Positions 36,581-48,137 of a DNA stretch of 64,000 nt are shown here, one piece after another. A program made the translations under genes and the position numbers. The DNA is from Marsupella aquatica (Eukaryota > Marchantiophyta): assembly GCA_973895155.1 (NCBI GenBank), contig OZ316898.1:682001-746000 (forward strand), given 5' to 3'. Each line of letters opens with the position of its first letter. Position 1 is the stretch's first letter. The notes under the pieces are model-generated. The model was not told the DNA's origin and did no database searches. It saw only the letters and a list, made by a program, of their open reading frames with translations.

Positions 36581-39500
36581 ATGGAAACTAGGAAGGAAAT
36601 CTGTCGGGGTTGTCCTTCCTCAGTTCTCCAGTCTCTAGCTGCCATCAACTGGAGAGTAAATATAAGCAAGGTGCAAGATATGGCTCTGGAATTGCTGCTG
36701 AAGTTGAAGCGCAGCATCAAGATTGGAAATCTGCGGTGGGTTCTGATGAATCTCTTAACAGCTAGTCTGTACGTTGGAACTGGTAAGGTATCAGATACTC
36801 TTGCGGTCGTCAAAGAGCAGGCATCTCCCATATGGGCACCATCGGGGATTATGGTCGCATTTGTACTCCTGTTTGGTTACAACGTCTGGTTTGGCGAGTT
36901 TCTCGGTACAGTAGCCATTAATATATGGTATTTTCACTCTGCTCAATATCATCAAGCCCTTCCCGCATCGATTGCATTTGGTCTCTTTTCATCGCTGGAG
37001 GGCATTGTCTGCGGATGGATGATTAACCACCGCCCGAAATTCAATCACGGGCGAATGATTTTTCCTGTAAAGGTGACGTCTCTAGTTCACTGAGGCTTCA
37101 ATTGTCGTCAATTTCGATGTATTTGTTGTGCACGGTGTCCAGTTGAATATAACCATCTTAATTAAATTGCTTAATTTTGCAGGAAGTTAGAAGGGGTGCC
37201 AAATCTGTAGACACACTTCATGATGCAATGTGGCTATTTATAGCAGCCCCGGTTACTAGCTTTACCTTCGGAACGGGCAATGCTGTTGCTTTATGCATAT
37301 TCCGGCTCGCAAACTGGAAGCAATTCTTAGACATATGGCCAACCTGGGTTCTAGGAGATTTGTCTGCCATCCTCTGTTTTACTCCCTGCATTCTTCACTT
37401 TTGGAATTATGTGGATCCTAAAACTGGACCAATTTGGGGGCTGTATCCTACAAGGGAATGGTCATTGAGGTCAGTGACGTTTCAGCGTGAAGGTTCAGAG
37501 GACATTCAGGATACACTTGAGGGAGACAATTATGAATTTGCCAGCACTGGGATTAAGGAAGACTCTTTGCATGGCATTGATCATTTGCATGTAAAGGACC
37601 AGGGACCTGAAGAGACTCATTCGAAGTGGAGATCAGGACTACCTCAAGATTCGGAGAACTGCATTGGCTCTCCGTTTCAACAAGTCTCACCATTGGATGG
37701 CAGGGTTGATTTGGAAAGTGGTATCAGTGAATTGAGAAGTTCACCCGAAGCCTCTCCAGAGAAGAGACCCCACTATTTTCGAAGGGCAGCTAACTCCTTC
37801 AAGAAGGCAAGGAGCGAGTGGTTCTTGCACAAACGAAACAGTGCTAGTGGAACAGAAAACCCCCTCTTTGTTGTGGATCAATCCAGTAGACCTGGGAATA
37901 GAAGAGTCAGTTGGAAGGCGGAGACTAGTGATTCTACCGAGAGAGCTCAGGAAAACGTGAACTCTCCAAGTGACCCTGTAACTCAGTCAGAGCAACTATC
38001 AAATACACCTCTGCTGGATACAGAGGCCCCACTTGGGTGTTCCATCAGGGAAATGATTATCAAAACAGCAGAGTGTGTAGCGTATTTTGTTGTTCTTATT
38101 GTCCTGTCATTGGTCATTTTCTTCAACGTGGGGATTCAGGACACTAGTCTTGTCCAGCGACTTTCATACCTAGTCTTTCCAGTGGTTATCTGGGCAGCTT
38201 TTCGGTTCAATCGCCTGGGATTACCTTTGTCAGTTCTTCTGATTGCATTGATTGCAAGCTCCGGAACGGCACACCGGAAGGGTCCGCTTTACCGGAAAAA
38301 TGACAGCCACTCATTGCTACAGGTGGGGGAAGCTGGAAGGCTTAACTTGAATACAAGCTGCGTGATTCTGTAAATCTGGTGTTAGCTTCTACACGACAGA
38401 ACACAAATCCATACTAATGTCTGGGATTTGAATGTGTGACGAGTTTCATTTCTCACAAGGAACGATGGAACTTGCAGGTGCAAATGTTTGTTTGTGTGCT
38501 TGCTATGGTGGCCTTAACTCTGGCAGCAATTGTGCATGACCGCAAACAAATGGAATTGAAGCTGAACTCTTTAAACGAGAACCTTGAGACACAGGTATAG
38601 ACCATAATTTCGGCCGTCGGTTGTATTTTTGTCATTTCCTTCTATGTTGGTCTTCCCCATCAGAAAAAGCAAGCGCGGGAGAGCTCCAAGAAACATGGCC
38701 GGGTTATCTATCAATAAATGGATGAACCTGAAAAAACGGCCTGTGAGGGATACTGGTTAAGTTCCAGTGAAACTTAAGATTTCAGTTGAAATATCAAAGT
38801 TTTCACTTATCTTGCTAATCTTTCGCGAATATCTTACTGGCTAATCAAGGACCTTGCTGATCGGATCTTCGGTCACGTATAGTTGAAGCCAGTATGGCAA
38901 ACGTAGATTGTATGCACCTCCGTCCATCTTCTAGCTATCCCGGGGTCAAAGCCGGAGAGCCTCAATGGCCCTTATGGTTCTCATCCGATAGGTTTGATCA
39001 TGATTGCAGGTTCGAACCCGTACAAATGAGCTGGAGTGCGCCAACCGAGACCTGAAACTTTCACAATCAGCTGCAGAAGAGGCGAGCCGAGCTAAGTCAG
39101 AGTTTCTGGCAAATATGAGTCATGAGATTCGGTATGGCCGTGAACTGTAATCCGTGGAGGAGACTGGAATCATCTCCTTTGATGCTAAATCTACTTGAAG
39201 GATAGTGTTTTAAGAACTGGTTGGTTTACCAACGTGAGGTGCTGCTTTCTCATTCTTGCATACCCGCCATTTTTCTTTCCGTTGAGGGACGAGCTCCCAT
39301 TTGGGCCTAATTATTCGAGAGAGTTATGCAGGACGCCAATCCACGGCATTATTGGGATGACCTCTCTTGCATTAGACACTAAATTGACCCAAGAGCAGCG
39401 TGAGCATCTTGAGACGGTCTCACAGTCTGCGGACTGCCTGCTTCACATTGTCAATGCCATCCTGGACCTTGCGAAAATTGAAGCTGGTCGACTGGAGCTG

Positions 39501-42500
39501 GAGCATGTCCCTTTCAGTATATCTGATACTATTGGCTCAACAATGAAGATGTTGCAAGTATGCTGCAACGGCTTTTGTTTTTCTTTGAACTGTTCTTGAA
39601 ATTGGTTTCTTTTCTTAGCGGCCAGGTCTTGGTATATCAAGGAATCGCTGTTCATATTTCTCGAATAGTTTGTTGGCAGCGAATCATGTTAAAGTCACTA
39701 ACTTGATCAATTAGCGCGTAAAAGGATTCTAAACTGGGACCCTGTCATTGGTCAGGTCAGAGCAAGCCAGAAAGAGCTGGATCTCTCCTGGGAGGTTGCT
39801 CCCGATGTCCCAGAGCATGTAGTTGGTGATGCAGCCAGGCTGCAGCAATGTATTCTCAACTTGGGTATTTTTCGTGAAGATTTTCTTGCTACTACCTGCG
39901 GATTGGTTCCTCGTTTGTCCCATGTCCAAATTCGAACCGGTAGCCTAAAACTCATCAATTCATTTCTTAATTGTGGCATCTTGTTCAATGTCACCTCAAA
40001 TGTCTTTGGCCTTCATCCAGAGCTTTCGGATCTGGTTAAATTTTTCCAGACAAACTATATGTGAATTGTTCTTCTCTTGATGCGCTGTGCAGTGGGGAAC
40101 GCGGTTAAATTCACCCAGGAAGGTTCTATATTCCTTTCTGCGAAGCTCTACGTAGAGAATAGTCCAGAAGTTTTATCTAGGAGAGAAAGTTTTGGACCAG
40201 GTCGAGCAATAGAGAAGACCCAAAGCATTGGGCATGCGGAGAAGAAGTCGGGAAAATTGTACATACCTGGGTACAATGGGAACCCTCAAATAGTACAAGG
40301 GTGTTCTCCTGCCGAAGGAAGTCATGCCGTGGATGTTAGTGAGAGGCCTGCAGGCGAGAATAGATGGATGCGGCCCAGTCTTGAGAGTCTCAGAGGTTCT
40401 TTCAATGGCACTTCGACCACCGGCACTAGAGAGGATAATAGATTGGAGAACCATCCAGAGGAAGGACGCGAGGAAGGTGGAGATGGCATACTCAGTATAC
40501 TCTTTGCAGTGCGGGATACGGGCATTGGTATCAGTAAGGAAAAGCAAGCCGATGTTTTTAAGGCCTTCTCACAGGCAGATAGCTCAATTACAAGGCTTTA
40601 CGGAGGCACTGGACTTGGCCTGAGCATTGTGGAACGGTACCTCTGCTTTTTCCTCTCCGGTCTTCCTTGGACATGAAACTTCGTTCATTGTATTGCATTA
40701 TTTCTCAGTCCCCTCCTGCATAGATTGCTTTTTTTCATGTTGGGCGGGTCTACGGCCAAAGACTATGACAAATAGTGCGGAATGCAAAGTCTCCCTCTTT
40801 AGGCGAATCCCCTGGAAACTTTGTTTCAACCTTATATCAGGGAGAGACGACCATGTCGTATATAAAGAGACCCCTGCTTAGGTTCTTTTACTCTCATTTG
40901 CTGGCCATCAGCTGTTTCATGCTTTGCCCCTGGTCCTTAAACCCCCCGTTTTGCGAGTCACTTCAACTGCTGAATTTGAGAACCATATATATATATGACA
41001 GTTCCTGGTAAACCATAGGGTACCTACTGTCCCGCAACTTAGTTTCTCCCCCTCTTTGGTTTTAAGTAGGCGTTTTTCACCCTCTTGAATCCTTTCACCC
41101 AATCCCTCTTCGTAGTCCATATAGAGTGTGGCCTAAAGGCTACAACGGGTACAAATCAACAGTGTCTCAATGCAATTCATTTTTTTCTCTCGCACGAGGA
41201 TAATTAGTTTGGCTGGAGGTTCCACTTAAAGCAGTCTCAACTTTTTCCACTAGCAGGAGTGCACTGTTGCTGCTATCGTGAGGAGCAAGTTAGACTAGAC
41301 GTCTCAAAGTATGATGTCAGTATACTACTGTCTTTTTTCGGCTCTCAGCACTTAGCCCAGTCTCTAATTTTTCTTATCCTGCTTGCGGTCTCTTGGCTGT
41401 TCATCCACATCTCGTTGGTTTTTTGCGCCTCTTTATACTTGGGAACCCGTCTGATTCATGCCTTTGGTGTGTCTCGGTCGTCATTGGTCAAATTAGGAGT
41501 ATGTCTGGGTTTGTTTTAGTCTTATTTGTTCCAGCCTAGTGTGACTGAAACCCTAGTTCTCAAATGTATTGATTGATTTTTGGTTTCTTAATACCACATA
41601 TTGATGTTGTTTTGAAGGTTGGTCGGAATGATGGGTGGACGAATTTGGCTAGAGAGCGAGCCAGGCCAAGGAAGTACTTTCTACTTTCTTGCACGCTTTG
41701 AGAGAGGCATCGCACCACTAGGAAGAACCGACGAAGATATTCAAGTAGATGCCCCACTCGATCACGTGGTTACCTTGGGCCCTGTCCAACAAGTACGCGG
41801 GGAAACTAAACGGTCTGAGAATATCTTAGGTGAAGTGGTAGAAGCAGCTGTACCTAGTGAGATAGGGTCTCCAGCCACTGAGAAACAGAAATCAGGCTTG
41901 GTTGGTAATGATGGTCAAAGTCTACCCAGTTTGGTGGCGTTCAAAGATCCAGCTAAAGGGAGGGATGCTGTCCAACATAAAGATACAGTAAATGCAAAGC
42001 CACCTTCTGGTACTCGTGGAGGAAAAGGCCACGAACTTACCATAAACAACAGCAATGATTCTCTGCAGCTTCTGAAAGGCATGAAAGTCCTCCTGGCGGA
42101 AGACAATGTAGTCAATCAAAAAGTTGCATGCCAACAGTTACGAAAGTTTGGTACTGTGGTTCAAGTAGTTGGTGATGGACAACAGTGCATAAATATTCTG
42201 GAGCAGCACCGCGATGAATTTGATTTGATCCTCATGGATGTTCAGGTTCAGATCCTTCCCGTTTTTCCTGAGCACATGCATCAATTACGCTCTGAGCTTT
42301 CCTATAGTACCTTTTCTTTCTCTGGGCACTTGTGTACTTGCTTGCGTGTTTTGCATGTCTAATGTATACTCGAGACGCTTATCAAGGGTGGAGACTAATC
42401 GACTATGATCGTGTTTGGACAGATGCCAGTGCTGGATGGCCTTCAAGCTACCAAGATTATAAGAGCTGAAGAGCTAGAGTTGAACTATCCCCGCAAACCA

Positions 42501-42635
42501 ATTATTGGCCTTACTGCCCATGCCATTCAAGGTTATAAAGATAAGTGTTTGGAAGCTGGAATGGATGCTTATGCGTGTAAACCATTCCAAGCGAAGCAAC
42601 TAGTTGAGGTTATTCAAAGAGTGATGTCTGATTGA
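36581..42635 (+). CDS. MASE1-domain hybrid histidine kinase
   Basis: Nine exons: 36581-37072, 37183-38322, 38478-38594, 39010-39131, 39332-39557, 39756-39864, 40093-40636, 41618-42245, 42423-42635. All introns are GT-AG and all phases agree (1196 aa). Residues 50-240 and 455-580 form a multi-span MASE1 membrane sensor; about 200 polar residues interrupt it. A short coiled coil leads to the dimerisation helix, with phospho-accepting His621 in MSHEIR. The ATP-binding domain has an N box (N738), G1 (DTGIGI, 877) and G2 (GGTGLGLS, 906). The C-terminal receiver (from 1072) has the acidic pair E1078/D1079, phospho-acceptor D1124, T1157 and K1179. It should autophosphorylate and pass phosphate from His to Asp at a membrane, then to an HPt protein encoded elsewhere. 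The ligand is unknown. An in-frame stop lies nine bases upstream of the chosen ATG. Confidence 0.92.
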
Positions 42636-42639
42636 ATTA

Positions 42640-43442
42640 GACCAGGGCTAGGCTCAAATTTTTGTTAGTGTCATCACACAGGGTGTGATCTTCCACTGTA
42701 AAATGTCCATGGATAGGAGATAAAGGTTGTCGAGAAATCTAAGGAGATAGGGCTAAGTTCCGGTGCATCAACTTCAGAAATATGTAGTGTGTACAGTCTG
42801 TCACGAAGTGCTCGGGCAAACTGCCCCTCCCCACACAAGTGATATTAGTCGGCTGAATTGGTGAGGCTATTGCGTGTGTTTTTTAAAAACTCAATTTAGG
42901 ATGTGCCTGCCCTCGATGTCATTCCCCGTTTTTTTGGGTTTGCAAGGAAATATCCTACAAGGATGCAAGTAATATTCGTGCTTTCAGGAGCTTGTGATGG
43001 ATCCTCAGTTTCCGGGGGCTTGAATAACCGTCCTTGATTAAGTTCTCAATGCAGAGTCCAGTTATAAATCAAACTGTGTCTTCACTCTCCATTCTTTCCA
43101 CCGACATACCAGAGTGATTCCATAGACTGCACGTCAGCGTGGAACGGAAGATGTAATTCGCATGTGCAGTACTGGAGCAGTTGACAGAGGCAGCTCTTCG
43201 TCCATAAACACATCTGAAGCAGTGTATATGGAGCTTTATTTTATATTGAAGCCAGATGTATACTGACATCCGGGAGCGTCAACGGATTTATGTCCAAAGG
43301 TAAGGATTTTTAAACTACTGAATCTTCATTGACAGCCGCGAAAGGTAAGATATTACCAGGACGCAAGGAACATTCTACTTCAGTGTGCTCTGAAACATTG
43401 GTGCGAGGGTCCCGTCAACATCTTGGGCAATGTTGTGCTTGG
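42640..43442. other. 3' flank of the kinase, no gene seen
   Basis: This segment separates two convergent genes and should contain both 3' UTRs. Open frames are short and unconvincing. Confidence 0.5.
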
Positions 43443-43795
43443 TTATAGCGAATGATCCTCTATCTTTTTACCTCCAAGCTCAATAGCATCGGATTTACTA
43501 AGTTTCCTCGGTGTGGACAGAATAAATGTTCCATCCATAGCAACACTGAAGAAGATTTCATCGCTCCAGCTGCAGTGTCTTATTGAGTTCCTACGATTGT
43601 CGAGTACGGCAGAAACAATTGTGGGGAAATTTGGTAGCTCACAAAGATCGTGGCGAAGCAGAGTGGGACGGCCATTCTTCCTGGATGAGCTACTTCACTT
43701 ATGGCCCATAAATTGTGACGCCACTTCAAGGCAATTGTTTAAATGCACAGCTCTAGAGCCGTTTCCACCTTGCGTTCCAGCCGGTCAGATCCCAT
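43443..43795 (-). CDS. small unrecognised two-exon gene, 94 aa
   Basis: Exon 1 (43795-43749) starts with ATG and encodes MGSDRLERKVETALE. Exon 2 (43680-43443) continues through a split Leu codon and ends at TAA. The junction has a GTGCAT donor and a CATCCAG acceptor and is in phase. The protein is soluble-looking, with a basic N-terminal helix and segments such as PNFPTIVSAVL and DEIFFSVAMDGTFIL. I recognise no family. It is convergent with the histidine kinase, 0.8 kb away. It may be the 3' end of a longer gene if the ATG is internal. Confidence 0.45.
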
Positions 43796-44156
43796 TGAAT
43801 ACTTGTGGACCCGACCTATATGGGATCGGCCATAGCCGCTACCTATGATTTTTTTGTGTTACTGTTAGATTGAAATCATACAATAGGTGTAAAACCGATC
43901 CTGTTACACTTAAAACTGTTACACTTCAATTATGGCGCTCTGTCAGACTTCTTTTGATAATTGGAATGTTCAAGGGAATTTTCTATGGAGTTGATAATTT
44001 CAAAGATCTACTCGAAAGTAATCCATCTCGTGATGGTTATTCATCATCGGCACTTTCGCAACTTATTTTGTCGATCGTGATCTGTATTATTGCCATACTG
44101 TACTTATATTTTATATAATTCAGTAAACTGATATACATTTGATGTCCCGATATGTG

Positions 44157-45600
44157 TAGGATCACGATTGATTTTGAAGCCCGGGTGTTTTCTAATAACG
44201 ACATATCTGGCACGAAAGAGAAACATGGGGCGATCATTTCTTTACAGCGTAATGATCTGGATCATGACGGATCTTTCAAGACTTGCTGGTCACGACTAAA
44301 AGGTGATCATTGGTAATCTTTGAAGGAAGAATTCGATACTCATCAAGGCGAAGCAAGATCGTCTTCATACTCTAGGTTCTACTGCTCCTGAGAATGTCAA
44401 CAATGCCTGGATGTCTTACATGCCACCTGCATATAGTGAGTCAACTATCGGGTGTGATCTCACTAGTCATCAGGATACACAAAGTAGAATGCACGGTGTG
44501 TATCGTGAAGAGTTGAACTCCATGATTAGGCATGATGGATGATCAAGAACAGATATCTATTCATTCTCACCTCTAACAACGTGTTATAGATAAATATTTT
44601 TATAGCAATCATAGCAGAAACCAGTATGTCTGGTGAGGATGTTGTTGGTCTATTCCTGCAAATCAGGCCGGTCTGAAATTCGATCATACACTCTACTTGT
44701 GCACTGGACAGGAAATTATGCCGATAAGTGTAAAGTGTGTATGAAGACACTGGATCCAATGCATTATTATGGTCATGTTTGCAAAATGTCTACAAAGTAA
44801 GGCAAAGGCTATGGCCTCCCATATGTTCGAGGCATATGCTGATACACTAAAATAGGAGGTGTAAAATGATGATCAGACCCGAGTTGACTTGTGGACTAAG
44901 ATTCAAAGATGGAGCTAGGATGATGGATCAATTCCATGTTGCAACAGTATTAAAGACCAGAATGCACGGTAAATAGGTGTAAAAGTGATTTACCAGAGTT
45001 CGAGTCAAAAGTTGATCGGATGTACTATATACTTTTCGAAAGAAACAATGCCAGCTGTTTCTGTCAAAGGGAACAATGCCAGCTGTTTCTGTCAAAGGGA
45101 GAATTGATTCGTCATCTATTGGACCATCACAACATTGCATTGAATCCTACATATGATAGCATGTATGCATTCTGTCATTCGTGTCACAATTAGAAGATGG
45201 AATTGAAATATTCGATTGAATGTGCTAACCATATGCATGATCACATCAAAGAATCTTTGAAAGAGTGCAAATTATAGGGGTACAGAGGTGTTTGGGTCAA
45301 ATCTGCTGGTGGACATTAGTCAGAAATTACAGACAGAAGTATGTCTTGCAGGTTTTTTTAATAATCACTTTCAAGTGTATATTCTGCATTCATGACCAGC
45401 ATATTTGGGATGAACTGAGACTAGGACCTGTTAACTACTTTTGTCACATTAGGAGTCACTTAAAGATAATTTCACTAGACAACTATGAGCGGAACTCTTG
45501 TCACTTTATACAAGTACAATCGTAAGATGACACGGAAAGAGTTGATTGAACACTTGCAAAGTGTACATAATATATACTAGAGGTGGTTAACTAAGACGTA
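44157..45600 (+). pseudogene. degenerate zinc-finger-like coding sequence
   Basis: Fragments in different plus frames look like decayed zinc-binding modules: CKVCMKTLDPMHYYGHVC (about 44730-44785), ELIRHLLDHHN followed by CHSCH (about 45097-45190), CIFCIHDQ with CHIRSH 20 residues later (about 45378-45460), and KELIEHLQSVHN (about 45535-45570). Stops and frameshifts separate them, so no intact protein is made. An open frame with ENVNNAWMSYMPPAY precedes them. The Cys/His spacing is irregular, so the finger class is uncertain. It could be a zinc-finger gene or a transposon-derived protein. Confidence 0.35.
45044..45099. repeat. two-copy 28-bp tandem duplication
   Basis: AACAATGCCAGCTGTTTCTG followed by TCAAAGGG is repeated exactly. 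It lies inside the degenerate zinc-finger-like region and shifts its frame by one base, so it probably arose after the gene decayed. Confidence 0.8.
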
Positions 45601-45889
45601 AATTTGCAGATTCAAGACCTTTAACATCCATTATTCGTTGAATGCTATACTTGAGATTTATGTTCTTTCAATTCATGATAGTGTCAACTTTCTATCGTTC
45701 AATACGAATCACAGAAATTGCAAGCATATACATTATGTCGATTTGAGTATTTTTAGTTTTGTTACTGGAACAACATACAAAAGAGACAATTTCATTCGGC
45801 AATCTTCCCTTGTGACAGTCACATCTTAACCACTTACATGACAAGCAAGCGAAGTGCCTTTCAAATCCACAGAGGAGAATCCGTAGAGC

Positions 45890-47125
45890 TGGCTTCATGT
45901 TTATGAAAGATGTTCTCACCAGAGCAGGGGAATTTCTATCTTGGGAAGAGGGGCCTGGTCAGTGTCTCCCCCGGAATTGTGAGGAGGCTTACAGGAAATT
46001 GATCGCCAACCTCAGAACTGTACCAGAGTTTGACGCTGGTAGATATCAGTTGGATTCCCTATTCTTAGAGGCTACTCTTCCTGACACTTGGTATGAGAAT
46101 TCAAGGTGCAAATGAAACATATCACCTCAAATTGGCAGCTATTTCATGATACCTTGAAGCCATTGCACACTTTCAAGGTACTTAATGGCTACCTATTCTG
46201 ATCAGATCACTCTGCTCCCCCTGCTGCTGATTTACTGCTACCTCGTGTGTTGATTCGGAAGCCGGATTCTAGCACTTCACTCAGACAGTGCATCAGCAAC
46301 GGGACATGTGACTTTACTATTCTACTGCAATACCATTGGAGAGACGGTACACCATTCCTTGACATCTGCACAGGCCACCTACGGAAGCTACAGGGACAAG
46401 CACGTATTGGAATGCACAAGGCCTTGACTAAATGGGCTCGGATTCTGGATTGGTACCCTAACCCCAAGGTCCTCTGGAGTAATACCTGGATGCCTTTCAG
46501 GGCAGCGACGGAAAATTGTTACTTATGGCAGCTCATCTACAGAATCCCTGCAACCCAACACTGCCAGAATCCCCAACTCCCAGTCTTTGATGAGACAACT
46601 TGGTGCACCCATTGTAATCTGCAGCAACAGAAAGACATCATGCATTGCATTTGGAGCTGCCTGGTCTCACAACTCATCTGGAATTGGGCACAATACACTC
46701 TCACCTTGGCATCAACCACTGGTAAATAATTTGAATGTCAACTTGTAGCCAATCCACATTTTTGTAGCTAAACCTCTGCCTGATGAGTGGGGTGTACCAG
46801 ATAAGTTATGGCATATCATGCGTGCCGTTGTTTGCTGGAATGTATGGAAAGACCAAAGCTCTCACTTTATTGAACACACTAGGTCCAATCCACATGCTCT
46901 CATACAAAAGGCTTGACACCGGCTTGGAGTTTACCTTTGCATGGACTGGGCCAAACAACAGGCAAAGGTGAGGGCAGGGAAGTCCACCATTGCAAAGGCC
47001 TACCATGCCATGTGTTTTGAGTATGGGACACACTCCGGTCTCTGGGAAGTACATGGAGACATACTTCAGGTTCCCCAGTCCCACCCTGCCCGCCTTGAAT
47101 TTGACTTGTTTCACAAGAATTGATT
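45890..47125 (+). mobile_element. LINE remnant: reverse-transcriptase C terminus with zinc-binding domain
   Basis: The frame 46247-46729 encodes a typical plant LINE reverse-transcriptase zinc-binding region: a tryptophan-rich stretch, then LWQLIYRIPATQHC, CTHCNLQQQKDIMHCIWSC and LIWNWAQ. Upstream (45897-46246) and downstream (46941-47123) open pieces continue the same protein with stops and frame changes. The catalytic reverse-transcriptase palm and endonuclease are absent, as usual for 5'-truncated LINE copies. The gypsy LTR at 47217 begins just beyond it, so the gypsy element inserted into or beside this older copy. Confidence 0.7.
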
Positions 47126-47216
47126 CTTCACTGCAGGTTAGACCAATAGATAAGTAAACCTATCACGGACCCACTTAATGGAACCTTGCCAGAACCTGAG
47201 CATTTGCCAGTCTCAC

Positions 47217-48084
47217 TGTGGTGCGTCCCATGGCTCCCTAAACCCAAGAAACCCCCCAGCTCAAGCCGATTCCCGCAGGTTTCGTGCTTGGCGAGGCCGT
47301 TTCCGCGGCTTAGCGGCATGGGACGCTGCTAACCTTCTACTACTACTATTAACATTTTACACACATATACTGGACAGATCCTTCATCGGGTCATGAGATA
47401 CGTAGCCGGCCTAATATAGGCCTTCCCCTGTCTTCCCCTGTCTTCCCCTCCGTCTTGTTAGGTATGTTTGGATTCCGCCGCCGGAATGATCCCCAATAGG
47501 CTTGGTTAAGCCGCTAAGACCTCTCTCAGCTCGACACATCCAACTCTCACTCCCCTGCTTACTTTCCTTCCTTCTGTTGATGTGGGCACTCTTCACACAA
47601 GTTAATGCGACACACAAATAGCAAAATGACTCATTCTGACTGAGTCATACCATGCACTTGCCATACAAACAGTACATCTCATACACAAGTTCTGCGAACT
47701 AAGCCGTGAGGCCAACTCTATTCAGCTCTTAGGCATGAGGAAACATGAATATACACAAGGGTCACTGTATGACTAACCGAGAGCTTCTCGTACTACTTGA
47801 TCCCAGCCCGGCTGGTGCAAACTAAAAACTTGCTAAAGAAGAGGCCCTGAGCTCCCCGCTGCCCAGGTACTTATCCTGGTAGTGGATCCGCCATTCTTTG
47901 CATCGTAAGCCTAATCTACCTGATAGTAATCTACTTGCCCGAATCTACCTATGTACAGCAAGGCAGGAGCACAAGTGTTGCTCCTACCAGTGGAACCGCA
48001 ATCCCACTAAGCTAAGTGTCAGGGCCGCTCCTGGTTCTGATCCTAATCCTAAACGTGGAGATCCGCGCCCGCCCTGCCCACTCA
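47217..48084 (-). mobile_element. Ty3/gypsy LTR, terminal (left) copy
   Basis: The repeat starts TGTGGTGCGTCCC and I place its other end at CCCACTCA (48084). Next to that end the coding strand has the purine-rich run GGAGGGAGGAGGCG, a candidate polypurine tract. The length of 868 bp equals that of the copy at 56730-57597, and I count three differences. The inner boundary depends on the polypurine tract assignment because the repeat continues into coding sequence. Flanking bases 47212-47216 are CTCAC; the matching target copy cannot be sought because the far end of the complex is truncated. Confidence 0.7.
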
Positions 48085-48137
48085 CGCCTCCTCCCTCCAC
48101 GTCCGCCCTCCCTAAAAGGAACGGCACCCTTGCACCG

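Noticed and set aside
39003-39020. tRNA B-box-like GGTTCGAACCC
   Set aside because: It is the start of a kinase exon (VRTRTNEL) and has no tRNA fold around it.
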